A DNA stretch of 64,000 nt from Leifsonia virtsii (GTDB lineage: Bacteria; Actinomycetota; Actinomycetes; Actinomycetales; Microbacteriaceae), in contig NZ_JAROCB010000002.1 of assembly GCF_030433675.1 (NCBI RefSeq), positions 124,001-188,000 of the forward strand, given 5' to 3'. The translations under genes and the position numbers were made by a program. The stretch's first letter is position 1. Each line of letters opens with the position of its first letter. Below, in pieces: positions 1-8,391 of this stretch. The notes under the pieces were generated by a model. It was given only the letters and a program-made list of their open reading frames with translations, was not told the origin of the DNA and did not search any database.

Positions 1-236
1 TGCTCTCGGCGCACGCCGACGCGGCCCAGCTGGTCGACTGGATGGGGACCGCGCCCGTCGCACCGGGCTCGGTCTACCTGACCCACGGCGAGCCGGAGGC
101 GGCCGATCAGCTGCGGCTGCGCATCCGCCGATCGCTCGGCTGGAGCGCCCGGGTGCCCGAGTTCGGCGAGACGGTCGCCGTCACCGGGACTGCGGAGCAG
201 GCAGGCCCCGGCCGGATCGCGGCGACCGCGCCGTGA
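1..236 (+). CDS. MBL-fold RNA-metabolising hydrolase, C-terminal end (5' partial)
   Basis: This is the last 77 or so codons of a gene that enters from the left; the reading frame begins at base 3. The visible sequence starts LSAHAD and continues with VYLTHGEPEAAD, a GW..VP..GE segment and a short tail. These are the hallmarks of the RMMBL/beta-CASP C-terminal motif of metallo-beta-lactamase-fold RNA hydrolases: the His of SAHAD is a metal or phosphate ligand, and the THGEPEAA loop carries another conserved His. The metallo-hydrolase core lies outside the window, so substrate and exact subfamily cannot be judged. Its 3' end overlaps the convergent P-type ATPase gene by 56 bp. Confidence 0.72.
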   Translation, partial: LSAHADAAQLVDWMGTAPVAPGSVYLTHGEPEAADQLRLRIRRSLGWSARVPEFGETVAVTGTAEQAGPGRIAATAP

Positions 237-2838
237 ACCGGGAGGCGCGGCGCGCGACCCGGTGCCCGTAGGCGCGCCGCCGCACCGGCGTCGACGGCGG
301 CCGCACCAGGCGGGCGTGGTACCAGACCTTCGCCGCCTCGACGAGCAGCAGGTAGGCCAGCACCATGCCGACGAGCGCCAGCAGGAACGGCGCGGGGAGC
401 GGCGTGAAGCCGAGTACGCCGGACAGCGGCGAGTACGGCAGCCAGGTGCCGATCGCGACGACGGCGAGCACCGCGACCGTGAGCGGCAGGGACGCGCGGC
501 TGCGCAGGAACGGCACCCGGCGCGTCCGGACGGCGAACACGATCAGCGTCTGGGTGGCGATCGACTCGATGAACCAGCCCGACCGGAACTCGGGCGGGGC
601 CGCCTGCAGCGCGAAGAGCATCAGCCCGAAGGTCGCGAAGTCGAACAGCGAACTGATCGGGCCGAACAGCAGCATGAAGCGGCGGATGGCGCCGATGTCC
701 CAATGCGCGGGCGCTCGCAGCTGCTCCGGGTCGACGTGGTCGGTCGGGATCGCCAGCTGGCTGGAGTCGTACAGCAGGTTGTTCAGCAGGATCTGCCCGG
801 GCAGCATCGGCAGGAACGGCAGCACGATGGAGGCGACCGAGGCGCTGAACATGTTGCCGAAGTTGCTGGAGGTGCCCATCAGCACGTACTTGATCGTGTT
901 GGCGAAGATGCGCCGCCCCTCGGTGACGCCGTCGGCGAGCACCCCGAGGTCCTTCTCCAGCAGCAGCACGTCGGCGGCGTCCTTCGCGACGTCGACGGCG
1001 GAGTCGACCGAGATCCCGATGTCGGCGCCGTGCAGGGCGAGCGCGTCGTTGACGCCGTCGCCGAGGAAGCCGACCGCGCGGCCCTTCCTACGCAGCACCC
1101 GGACGATGCGGGACTTCTGCTCCGGCGAGACACGGGCGAAGATCGACGCGGCGCGTGCGGCCTCCGCCAGCTCGGGGTCGCCGAGCGCGTCGACGGCGTC
1201 GCCGTCCAGCGTGCCGCCGTTCGGCCGGCCGAGCTGCGCCCACAGCCGTTCGGCGACGACCGCGCCGTCACCGGTCGCGATCTTCACCTCCACGCCCAGG
1301 TCGGCCAGTCGGTCGAGCGACTCGCGCGCACCCGGCTTGACGGCGTCAGAGAAGGCGAGGAAGCCGCGGAGCACCAGCCCCCTCTCCGCTTCCGAGTCGA
1401 GGGAGGCGATGCGGGGTGCCGGGCGGGAGGCCACGGCCACCACGCGCGCGCCCTCCTCGTACAGGCGGGACAGCGCGGCGGAGGCGTCGGCGGTCGTGCC
1501 GTCGCACAGCGGCAGGACGGACTCCGGCGCCCCCTTCACGACCACGATCGGATCCGATCCCGCGGCCTGGGAGAGGGCGGTGCACCGGCGGCGCTCGTGG
1601 TCGAACGGCTCGACGTCGAGCCGGTGGTAGGCGGCGAGCGGAGCGGCGGCCGCCCCCGGCGCCTGCCAGAGCGCCTCGTCCAGCGGATTCAGGCCGACCT
1701 GCCCCGGTGCGGCCGGGTCGGTGTCGGTGGCGAGCAGGCCGAGCAGGAGCACGTCGTCCGCCGACTCGGACCCCACCGGCACGGCGCGGTCGAACGCGAT
1801 CCGGCCCGTCGTCAGGGTCCCCGTCTTGTCCGTGACAAGGAGGTCGAGGTCGCCGAGGTCCTCGATGCACACCATCCGCTTCACCAGCACGCGGCGTCGG
1901 GCGAGGGCGCGCGACCCGGCGGCCAGGCTCGTGCTCACCACCGCGGGCAGCAGCTGCGGTGTGATGCCGACGGCGATGGCGAGGGAGAACAGCAGCGACT
2001 CGATCAGCGGACGGCCGAGCAGGATCGCGGCGGCGAAGATGACCGACGTCAGGATGAGCGCGACGACCAGCAGGAACACCGAGAACCGGCCGAGCCCGCG
2101 CTGGAACTCCGTCTGCGGCTCGGTCTCGGCGAGCCCGACGGCGATGCGCCCGAACTCCGTGTCGCCCGCAGTCGCCACGACCACCCCGAGGCCGCCGCCG
2201 GCGTGCACCACGGTCCCCATCAGCGCGCAGCAGGTCAGGTCGCCGATCCCGGCTGCGGGCACCGCGGCGGTGGACTTCGTCACGGCCGCGGCCTCGCCGG
2301 TCACGATGCTCTCGTCGCACGCCAGACCGGAGACCTGGATCAGCCGCAGGTCGGCGGGCACCACCGTGCCGACCGAGAGCGCGACGACGTCGCCCGGCAC
2401 CAGCTCGGTCACATCCACCTGCCGCCGCTCGCCGCCGCGCACGACGACCGCCGTGTGGCGCAGCCGGTCGTGCAGCGCGTCGGCGGCGCGCTCCGCCCGG
2501 AACTCGTTGACGAAGCCGAGCCCGACGCTCACCAGCAGGATCACCGCGATGATCGTCGCCTCGACGCCCTCGCCGACGAACGACGACACGACCGCCGTGG
2601 CGAACAGGAGGATCAGGATGGGGCTGCGCACCTGCCGCAGCAGCACGAGCCCTGGGCGGGCCCGGTGCCCGCGCACCGCGTTCGGGCCGAGCTGCGCCAG
2701 CCGTTTCGCCGCCTCCTCCACCGAGAGCCCCGCCGCCGACGAGCCGAGCGAGGCGAGCACCTCCGTGCCCTCCCGGGAGGCCGCGTCGCGGACACGGCTG
2801 ACCTCCGCGGCCGCAGCCGCGGGGCGCGCCTCGATCAC
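181..2838 (-). CDS. mgtA: MgtA-type magnesium-translocating P-type ATPase
   Basis: An 885-residue P3B-type ATPase that would import Mg2+ across the cytoplasmic membrane at the cost of ATP. It has an N-terminal cation-ATPase domain, the TGEA actuator motif, the phosphorylation site DKTGTLT, the hinge GDGVNDALAL, and the C-terminal signature LLYDSSQLAIP..HVDPE typical of MgtA/MgtB. Length fits the family (about 850-900). The GTG start at 2838 overlaps the stop of the upstream stress-protein gene (GTGA), so the two are translationally coupled. In the DosR regulon of M. tuberculosis a universal stress protein also sits beside a P-type ATPase (ctpF), so the pairing is similar although the subfamily differs. 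The C-terminus carries a long Arg-rich tail that overlaps the convergent gene. Confidence 0.9.
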   Translation of the reverse strand: MIEARPAAAAAEVSRVRDAASREGTEVLASLGSSAAGLSVEEAAKRLAQLGPNAVRGHRARPGLVLLRQVRSPILILLFATAVVSSFVGEGVEATIIAVILLVSVGLGFVNEFRAERAADALHDRLRHTAVVVRGGERRQVDVTELVPGDVVALSVGTVVPADLRLIQVSGLACDESIVTGEAAAVTKSTAAVPAAGIGDLTCCALMGTVVHAGGGLGVVVATAGDTEFGRIAVGLAETEPQTEFQRGLGRFSVFLLVVALILTSVIFAAAILLGRPLIESLLFSLAIAVGITPQLLPAVVSTSLAAGSRALARRRVLVKRMVCIEDLGDLDLLVTDKTGTLTTGRIAFDRAVPVGSESADDVLLLGLLATDTDPAAPGQVGLNPLDEALWQAPGAAAAPLAAYHRLDVEPFDHERRRCTALSQAAGSDPIVVVKGAPESVLPLCDGTTADASAALSRLYEEGARVVAVASRPAPRIASLDSEAERGLVLRGFLAFSDAVKPGARESLDRLADLGVEVKIATGDGAVVAERLWAQLGRPNGGTLDGDAVDALGDPELAEAARAASIFARVSPEQKSRIVRVLRRKGRAVGFLGDGVNDALALHGADIGISVDSAVDVAKDAADVLLLEKDLGVLADGVTEGRRIFANTIKYVLMGTSSNFGNMFSASVASIVLPFLPMLPGQILLNNLLYDSSQLAIPTDHVDPEQLRAPAHWDIGAIRRFMLLFGPISSLFDFATFGLMLFALQAAPPEFRSGWFIESIATQTLIVFAVRTRRVPFLRSRASLPLTVAVLAVVAIGTWLPYSPLSGVLGFTPLPAPFLLALVGMVLAYLLLVEAAKVWYHARLVRPPSTPVRRRAYGHRVARRASRFTARSPRSGRGLPAPQSR

Positions 2839-3755
2839 CGGCCGGCCGTGCGGTCGCGCCCCGGCGACCGCACCACCGCGACCGGGGTCAGCGCGTTCAG
2901 CAGCACGTCGTGGCCGACCGACCCCAGCATCACGCGCTGCACGCCCCGGCGGTCGTGCGTGCCGATGACCAGCAGCCGCGACCCCTCCGCCTCCGCCACC
3001 ATCCCGCGCGCGGGCGAGGTCTCGATGGTCTCGGCGAAGACCGTCAGCCCGGGGTGCTCCGCCCGCACGCGCTCCGCGGTGTCCTCCGCGATGCGCTCGC
3101 GGCGGTCGCCGAGCGAGACCTCGGGCACCAGCCCCGCCAGCAGCGGGTTGGCGATGTAGCCGGCGCACACGATCGTCAGCGGCTCGCCCAGGGCGGCCGC
3201 CTCGTCCGCCGCGAACTCCACGGCCGGCTCGGCCCCCGGCTCGCCGTCGACGCCGACGACGACCCCCTCGCCTCCGTCCTCCCAGCCGTGCGGGACGGCG
3301 ACGACGGTGCAACCGGCCACGGCGGCGACCCGCGCCGCGATGGAGCTGGCGAACGTGTGCCGCCGCTCGGCGTCGGACGGCGTCCCGAGCACCAGCAGGT
3401 CGGCCTTCGCCGACGCAGCGACCAGCTCATGGCCGACGTGGCCGAACAGCGTCCGGGTCGTCACCTCGATGTCGGGGGCGACCGTCTGCACGCTCCCCGC
3501 GTCGGACGCCTGCGAGCGGCGGTCCAGCACGGTGCGCGCGTGGTGCACCGCGATCCTCTGCTCCGCCTCCAGCAGGGTCTTCGAGGCGAGCTCCAGCAGC
3601 CGGGTCGGGCGTGGCCCGCTGTCGCCCCAGGAACGCTCGATCACGTGGCCCAGTTCGAGCCGGGCGCCGTCTCGCGCGGCCCGCTCCGCCGCCCAGTCCA
3701 GGGCGGCGCGGTGGTCGGGCTCGCCGTCCACGGCGACCATGATGGTGTCGGTCAT
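2835..3755 (-). CDS. Universal stress protein, two UspA domains
   Basis: A 306-residue cytoplasmic protein of two tandem UspA folds. The first opens TIMVAVDGEPDHRAALDWA and the second EGVVVGVDGEPGAEPAV, each with the start of an ATP-binding fold, and each domain ends near a G-x2-G-x9-G(S/T) type loop (MLGSVGHDVLLNA in domain 2). ATP-binding USPs of this class accumulate in growth arrest. The ATG at 3755 is chosen because the USP fold begins right there; a longer open frame upstream runs through the promoter. It is first in an operon with the MgtA-type pump. Two DevR-box-like sites lie 35-75 bp upstream, shared with the divergent flavodoxin gene. Confidence 0.9.
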   Translation of the reverse strand: MTDTIMVAVDGEPDHRAALDWAAERAARDGARLELGHVIERSWGDSGPRPTRLLELASKTLLEAEQRIAVHHARTVLDRRSQASDAGSVQTVAPDIEVTTRTLFGHVGHELVAASAKADLLVLGTPSDAERRHTFASSIAARVAAVAGCTVVAVPHGWEDGGEGVVVGVDGEPGAEPAVEFAADEAAALGEPLTIVCAGYIANPLLAGLVPEVSLGDRRERIAEDTAERVRAEHPGLTVFAETIETSPARGMVAEAEGSRLLVIGTHDRRGVQRVMLGSVGHDVLLNALTPVAVVRSPGRDRTAGR

Positions 3756-3789
3756 AGCCACAGCCTCGCCGGTCCGCGCGCACAGCGTA

Positions 3790-3829
3790 GAGCCGAAAGT
3801 CCCGCAGGCGCCCCAGTGACTTTCGGCCC
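3790..3829. promoter_or_regulatory. Pair of DevR/DosR-box-like operators in a divergent promoter
   Basis: Two near-identical sites lie between the stress-protein/ATPase operon (minus) and the flavodoxin gene (plus). At 3790-3803 the minus strand reads GGGACTTTCGGCTC; at 3816-3829 the plus strand reads GTGACTTTCGGCCC. They fit the mycobacterial DevR-box pattern, a 20-bp imperfect palindrome with GGGACT and GTCCC half sites, in its G-GAC-TTT-GGCCC form. Centres are about 26 bp apart, and paired boxes are usual for DevR targets. Function is inferred from the motif, its recurrence at three other loci, and the DevR-like regulator at 10080. Confidence 0.7.
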
Positions 3830-3864
3830 TGTGGAGTCGGCGGACGCTCGGCGAGAGTCGTCGC

Positions 3865-4419
3865 ATGAACGAGACACCTCCGGTCGCCAGGGTGACCATC
3901 ATCTACGAGTCCATGTTCGGCAACACGCGCAAGGTCGCCGAGGCGATCGCGGAGGGGCTGCGGCCGACCGCGACCGTCACCGTGCTCCCTGTGAAGGACG
4001 CGCCCGAGTCGATCGGCGAGGCCGACATCCTGATCGCGGGAGCGCCGACGCATGTGCACGGCCTCAGCCGGCCGTCCACCCGGACCGAGGCGGGCAAGTG
4101 GGCGGACGACGCCGCGCGCCACCTGACGCTGGAACCGGACGCCGAGGGCATCGGGATGCGGGAGTGGCTGGAGACCTGCGGACAGGTCCCGCCGGTCTTC
4201 GCCGCCTTCGACACCCGTGCAGACACGGCCGAGCTGTTCAGCGGATCCGCCGCCTCCCACATCGAGAAGCGGCTGCGGAAGCTCGGTTCCCGGCGGTTCC
4301 TGCCGAAGGCGAGCTTCGTGGTCGACAAGCGGAGCGTGCTCGTCGACGGCGAGCTCGAGCGGGCGCGGTCCTGGGGTCGGACCATCGGCGCCGAGCTCCG
4401 GATGCCGGTCCTGCACTGA
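3865..4419 (+). CDS. Flavodoxin family protein
   Basis: A 184-residue predicted FMN-binding electron carrier or redox sensor. Near the N-terminus, IIYESMFGNTRKVAEAI is the classic flavodoxin phosphate-binding loop (T/S-x-T/F-G-x-T). ADILIAGAPTHVHGL near residues 55-65 is the region that normally packs on the isoalloxazine ring, and GMREWLETC follows. It is not a short-chain electron-transfer flavodoxin with an acidic FMN loop of obvious type, so the partner is unknown. It is transcribed alone, divergently from the stress-protein/ATPase operon, with two DevR-box-like sites between them, which suggests induction with the rest of the dormancy set. Confidence 0.85.
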   Translation: MNETPPVARVTIIYESMFGNTRKVAEAIAEGLRPTATVTVLPVKDAPESIGEADILIAGAPTHVHGLSRPSTRTEAGKWADDAARHLTLEPDAEGIGMREWLETCGQVPPVFAAFDTRADTAELFSGSAASHIEKRLRKLGSRRFLPKASFVVDKRSVLVDGELERARSWGRTIGAELRMPVLH

Positions 4420-4447
4420 GGGGATGACCCGGCGAGGCGCCCGGCCG

Positions 4448-4936
4448 TCAGCCCCGGTCGGCCGCCTCCGAGCCGTGGATCACGAGCACCGGGCAGTCCG
4501 CGTGCTCGACGCACGACCGGGACACCGACCCCAGCAGCAGCCCGGTGAACCCGCCGAGCCCGCGGCTCCCCACGATCAGCATCTCGGCGTCCTCCGACTC
4601 CGCGATCAGCTGCCGCGCGGCCGACCCGTTGCGGATCACGACCGAGTACCAGGAGGGCGCCGCCGGCCCGAACACCTCGCGCGACGCCTGCTCGGCGATC
4701 GCGTGCGCGTCGGCCTCCGGCGACCAGCCGTCCATGACATAGCCCGGCCACGACTGCGGGAACTCCCACACCGTCACCCCGACCAAGGAGCAGCCGAGGC
4801 GCTCGGCGATGCGTGCGCCCCGTCGCAGCGCGGAGAGCGACGAGGCCGAGCCGTCGACCCCGACGACGATCCGGCCGCCCGGGTGGATGCGGTCCTCCAT
4901 GCCGGTCTGCTCTCCTGCGGGTGCGTTGTCAGTCAT
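4448..4936 (-). CDS. Universal stress protein, single UspA domain
   Basis: A 162-residue single-domain USP. The core starts RIVVGVDGSASSLSALRRG (beta1 and the ATP-binding Asp) and ends LIVGSRGLGGFTGLLLGSVS followed by HADCPVLVIHG, the full G-x2-G-x9-G-S nucleotide loop expected of ATP-binding UspA proteins. An N-terminal extension of about 20 residues precedes the fold. It is the last gene of a minus-strand operon with the PPOX-fold protein and a tandem USP, 18 bp after the former, and should be expressed from the promoter at about 6300-6360. Confidence 0.88.
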   Translation of the reverse strand: MTDNAPAGEQTGMEDRIHPGGRIVVGVDGSASSLSALRRGARIAERLGCSLVGVTVWEFPQSWPGYVMDGWSPEADAHAIAEQASREVFGPAAPSWYSVVIRNGSAARQLIAESEDAEMLIVGSRGLGGFTGLLLGSVSRSCVEHADCPVLVIHGSEAADRG

Positions 4937-4954
4937 GCGGGTTGCCTTCCGTTC

Positions 4955-5374
4955 TCACCAGCGCTCCGGCTCGGGACGGCGGAGGAACCGCCGGCCGCTC
5001 AGGGCGTCGATGTCGATGTGGATGTAGCGGTACTTCAGCGTGGGGATCCACGGCTGCAAGGGCGCCTTCTCGGCCTCGTCGATCTCCGACTGCCGGTCCA
5101 GCTGCCGGGCGCGGCCGTGCACGACGACACTCCACGCCTCGTCGTCGGTGTACCCGTCGGTCTCGAAGGCGACCGCGCTGTGCACGGTCAGCTCCAGCAG
5201 CTTGGTTCCCGGGGCGGTGCGGATCAGGATGATCTCGCCGTCGGAGAAGTAGTTGACCGGATAGATGTCCGGCTCCCCGCCCGCCGCGGTGGCCAGGCGA
5301 CCGAGCACGCCCCGCTTCAGCAGCTCGCGGCACTCGTCGCGGCTCAGTTCCTGCACCGGTTCATCCGACGGCAT
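4955..5374 (-). CDS. Pyridoxamine 5'-phosphate oxidase family protein
   Basis: A 139-residue split-barrel (PPOX-fold) protein. Family features are LLKRGVLGRLATAAGGEPDI near the N-terminus, YPVNYFSDGEIILIRTAPG, and the central WSVVVHGRARQL strand. Such small proteins bind FMN or F420 and occur in the mycobacterial DosR regulon; the substrate cannot be told from sequence. A good Shine-Dalgarno site (AAGGAGAG) lies just upstream of the ATG, and the gene starts inside the last 14 bp of the preceding stress-protein gene, so the two are coupled. Confidence 0.85.
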   Translation of the reverse strand: MPSDEPVQELSRDECRELLKRGVLGRLATAAGGEPDIYPVNYFSDGEIILIRTAPGTKLLELTVHSAVAFETDGYTDDEAWSVVVHGRARQLDRQSEIDEAEKAPLQPWIPTLKYRYIHIDIDALSGRRFLRRPEPERW

Positions 5375-6287
5375 GGGCCTCTCCTTCCTGCTTTCGCACC
5401 GCGACAGGCTCCGCAGGCTGCGGAGCGGGCACGGGTGCGTGGACGACGATGGTGGGCGACGAGACGTTCAGCAGCACGTCGTAGGCGACCGAGCCGAGGC
5501 CGCCCTGCTGCGGCACCTCGCGCCGCGAGTCCCCGATGACCAGCAGCTCGGCCGCGCGGGCGACCTCGTTGAGCGCTGTGCCCGGTGTGCGCCGCACGAC
5601 CCTGCTGCGGATGGTGATGCCCGGCTGCCGGGTGCGGGCCCTCGCCACGGCGGTGACGAGCAGCTGCCGGGCCTCGTCGTCGCGGCGCAGCTGCCAGTCG
5701 CGCAGCTCGTCGTCCCGGTCGGTCTCGAAGCGGTGATGGACGCTGGAGGAGCGCACGGCGACGAGCTCGCAGTGGTGGTCGCACGCCAGGTCGGCGGCGA
5801 GATCGATCGCGGCCATGCCGGCAGGGGTGTCGTCGACGCCCACCACGACGCCGCGCCGCAGCCGCGACTCGGTCTCCGGGATGATCGCCACGGGTCCCGT
5901 GGCGAGGTTCGCCAGTTGCAGGCTGCGCGAGCCGAACGCGCGCCCGTAGTGGAAGCCGGTCTTGTGGGTGCCGACGACGAGCATGCAGTCGGGACGGCTG
6001 TACGAGGCCAGGGTGACCATCGGACTCCCGGAGCGCAGTTCGCCCGTGATGGCGACGTTTCCCGGCGCGAGGGAGCGCGCGTTGGCGAGCTCCTCGTCCA
6101 GCAGCGCGCCGGCTCCGGAGTCGACCTCGTCGATCAGCTGCGTGCCGACCGCGCCCCACTCGTCGTCGGCGACGTGCACCAGCGACACGGCGGCCGAGTG
6201 CTCGCGCGCGTGGGCGATGGCCCAGCGGACCGCTGCCCGGGCGGGGACCGATCCGTCGACTCCGACGACGAACTCACGGATGTTCAT
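5361..6287 (-). CDS. Universal stress protein, two UspA domains
   Basis: A 308-residue tandem USP. Domain 1 begins REFVVGVDGSVPARAAVRWA and domain 2 RRGVVVGVDDTPAGMAAIDL. Each domain contains a late V(V/I)GT or VIGDSR strand with a Gly loop; in domain 2 the loop reads GDSRREVPQQGGLGSVAYD, longer than usual. The ATG at 6287 is chosen because the fold starts two residues later, and a Shine-Dalgarno-like GGAGGT lies upstream. It leads a three-gene minus-strand operon (USP, PPOX-fold, USP) facing the divergent alcohol dehydrogenase gene across one DevR-box-like site. Confidence 0.9.
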   Translation of the reverse strand: MNIREFVVGVDGSVPARAAVRWAIAHAREHSAAVSLVHVADDEWGAVGTQLIDEVDSGAGALLDEELANARSLAPGNVAITGELRSGSPMVTLASYSRPDCMLVVGTHKTGFHYGRAFGSRSLQLANLATGPVAIIPETESRLRRGVVVGVDDTPAGMAAIDLAADLACDHHCELVAVRSSSVHHRFETDRDDELRDWQLRRDDEARQLLVTAVARARTRQPGITIRSRVVRRTPGTALNEVARAAELLVIGDSRREVPQQGGLGSVAYDVLLNVSSPTIVVHAPVPAPQPAEPVAVRKQEGEAHAVG

Positions 6288-6348
6288 GAGCACCTCCGCT
6301 CGCAGTCTCGCCAGGGGTCGGGCCCCTGCGAAGGGTCCTAGGTCCCGC

Positions 6349-6362
6349 GGGACCTTCGGCCC
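6349..6362. promoter_or_regulatory. DevR/DosR-box-like operator
   Basis: GGGACCTTCGGCCC lies between the minus-strand stress-protein operon (start 6287) and the plus-strand alcohol dehydrogenase gene (start 6410). This is the best match in the window to the DevR-box core. A second partly palindromic stretch, GGGTCCTAGGTCCC, abuts it at 6333-6346. Centred in a divergent intergenic region, the pair could serve both operons. Confidence 0.7.
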
Positions 6363-6409
6363 GGCCGACCTCAAGCCCGGTGGCTTGACTGCAGGGGAGG
6401 GAGGTCTCC

Positions 6410-7411
6410 ATGGCTTCGATGCGCGCGTGGCGCACCACGGGTGAGGCGCGGGGTGTCGAGCTGGTCGACCTCCCGCTGCCTGCGCCGGGCGACGACGAGG
6501 TGCTGGTGCGGGTCGAGGTCTGCGGCATCTGCCGGACCGACCTGCACGTGATCGACCACGAGATCCCCGTGCACCGCGCGGCCGTGGTGCCCGGCCATCA
6601 GGTCGTCGGGCGGGTCGCAGCGGCCGGTGCCCGGGTTCACGGCGTCGCGCCGGGGGACCGGGTCGGCGTCGCGTGGCTGCGCCGCACCTGCGGCGAGTGC
6701 GCCTTCTGCCGTCGCGGCGCCGAGAACCTCTGCCCGTCGTCGCAGTACACGGGATGGGACGCCGACGGCGGTTTCGCCGAGTACCTGACGGCTCCCGCCG
6801 CCTACGTCTACCCGCTCGGAGACGACGTGGATGCGCCCGAGACCGCGCCGCTCCTCTGCGCCGGGATCATCGGCTTCCGCGCGCTGGAGCGGGCGCAGCT
6901 CCCACCCGGCGGCACGCTCGGGATCTACGGCTTCGGGTCGAGCGCGCACGTCACCGCCCAGCTCGCCCTGGCCTCCGGCGCCCGCGTCTTCGCGATGACC
7001 AGGGGCGAGCAGAACCGGGCGCTGGCGCGCGAGCTGGGCGCGGCCTTCGTCGGCGGCGAGGCCGACCAGCCGCCGGAACCGCTCGACGCAGCGATCGTCT
7101 TCGCCCCGGCCGGGACGCTGGTGCCGGTCGCGCTCCGGGCGACGGCGAGCGGCGGGACGGTCGTGCTGGCCGGGATCGAGATGTCCGACATCCCGCCGCT
7201 TTCGTACACCGATTCCCTGTTCCGGGAGCGGGACCTGCGCACGGTGACCGCCAACACCCGGGCCGACGGGATGCGCTTCCTCGCCCTCGCCGCGAACCTG
7301 CGGCTCCGGCCGAGCGTGCGCAGCATCCCGTTCGAGGGTCTCGCCGACGCGATCGGCGATCTGCGGGACGGCCGTGCGAGCGGCTCGATGGTGCTGCAGG
7401 TCGAGAGATAG
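6410..7411 (+). CDS. adhA: Zinc-dependent alcohol dehydrogenase
   Basis: A 333-residue medium-chain dehydrogenase that should oxidise an alcohol or reduce an aldehyde with NAD(P). Catalytic zinc ligands are visible: Cys in VCGICRTDLHV, GH(Q) in VVPGHQVVG, and a distal Cys in LLCAGIIG. The structural zinc lobe has four cysteines in RRTCGECAFCRRGAENLCP. The nucleotide-binding turn GIYGFGSSAH is a slightly altered GxGxxG. This pattern matches the AdhA/YjgB-like subgroup; the symbol is by family resemblance. A very strong Shine-Dalgarno (GGGAGGGAGG) precedes the ATG. It heads an operon with the next stress protein, downstream of a DevR-box-like site. Confidence 0.88.
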   Translation: MASMRAWRTTGEARGVELVDLPLPAPGDDEVLVRVEVCGICRTDLHVIDHEIPVHRAAVVPGHQVVGRVAAAGARVHGVAPGDRVGVAWLRRTCGECAFCRRGAENLCPSSQYTGWDADGGFAEYLTAPAAYVYPLGDDVDAPETAPLLCAGIIGFRALERAQLPPGGTLGIYGFGSSAHVTAQLALASGARVFAMTRGEQNRALARELGAAFVGGEADQPPEPLDAAIVFAPAGTLVPVALRATASGGTVVLAGIEMSDIPPLSYTDSLFRERDLRTVTANTRADGMRFLALAANLRLRPSVRSIPFEGLADAIGDLRDGRASGSMVLQVER

Positions 7412-7423
7412 GAGGAGGAGAGC

Positions 7424-8287
7424 ATGCTCGAACGGACCGTCGTCTGTTGGAACCGTACGCCCGCCGCCGAGGCCGCGCTGGAGTGGGCGCTGCGCCGGTC
7501 GCGCGACACCGGTGAGCGCGTCGAGGTGTTCGACGTGATCGAGCGCGCCCTCTTCGAGGGCGACGGCGCGGCGCTCGAGCGCGCATCCACTCAGGAGGAG
7601 CAGCGCCTCGCCGAACGGCTGGACGAGCTCTCCACCACCCACCCCGGCGCCGTGGAGGCGAGCGCACTGCTGGTCGGCGACCCGCTGGAGGTGCTCTCCG
7701 AGCAGACCCAGCCCGACACTCTGGTCGTGGCCGGCACCTCCCACCGCGCCGGTCCGCGCGTGCGGTACGGCTGGTCGCTCGGCGCCCGCCTGGCGACCGC
7801 CGCAGCAGGACCGGTCGCCGTCGTGCCCGTCGAGGCGCCCTCCGTGGCGAAGGCGCGGACGGGCGTGGTGGTCGGCATCGACGGGTCGGAGATCGGCCGC
7901 CGGGCGCTCGACTTCGCCGCGGCCGAGGCGGCGATCCTGCAGCAGCCGCTCACCGTCGTCCACTGCTGGCGGGAGCCTCTCGCCGACGAGCCGCTCATCG
8001 TGCCGGACGACGACTTCGTCGACTCGCAGCAGCTCGTGCGGCAGGAGCTGCTCGACGAGCACGTCCGGATCATCCGGGAGGCGCGGCCCGACCTCGAGGT
8101 CCGCTCCGTCCTGCTGCGCCAGCATCCGATCGCCGGTCTCCGCGTGCAGTCCGAGCACGCCTTCATGCTCGTCGTCGGCAGCCGCCGGCTGACCGGCTGG
8201 AAGCGCACCTGGCTCGGCTCGGTCTCGCACGGCCTCCTGCTCGACCTGGCGGCCCCGACGGTGGTGGTCGGCCCGGAGACAGCCTGA
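7424..8287 (+). CDS. Universal stress protein, two UspA domains
   Basis: A 287-residue tandem USP starting 12 bp after the alcohol dehydrogenase stop, with GGAGGAG before the ATG. Domain 1 (MLERTVVCWNRTPAAEAAL) is divergent: the usual V-G-x-D-G-S is replaced by VCWNRTP, so ATP binding by that half is doubtful. Domain 2 (TGVVVGIDGSEIGRRALDF) is canonical and ends VVGSRRLTGWKRTWLGSVSH. The mix of a degenerate and an intact domain is common in actinobacterial tandem USPs and in the paralogue at 12133. Confidence 0.88.
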   Translation: MLERTVVCWNRTPAAEAALEWALRRSRDTGERVEVFDVIERALFEGDGAALERASTQEEQRLAERLDELSTTHPGAVEASALLVGDPLEVLSEQTQPDTLVVAGTSHRAGPRVRYGWSLGARLATAAAGPVAVVPVEAPSVAKARTGVVVGIDGSEIGRRALDFAAAEAAILQQPLTVVHCWREPLADEPLIVPDDDFVDSQQLVRQELLDEHVRIIREARPDLEVRSVLLRQHPIAGLRVQSEHAFMLVVGSRRLTGWKRTWLGSVSHGLLLDLAAPTVVVGPETA

Positions 8288-8391
8288 ACGCTTCGGAAGG
8301 GTGCCGTCGACGCCCGCTAGAGTTACACTCAGCCCGACGGCGCCCATTCCCTGCTGCCATCGTGGCGGAACCTGGAAGGGGGTGGTTCCGA

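Noticed and set aside
262-3159. Very long open frame antisense to the MgtA-type ATPase gene
   Set aside because: Its product is a run of Arg/Pro/His/Gly/Asp with no domain, as expected from the complement of a GC-rich gene; the ATPase on the other strand has full motifs.
6371-8347. Open frame antisense to the alcohol dehydrogenase and USP genes
   Set aside because: No motif and the same shadow composition; the plus-strand genes are well supported.
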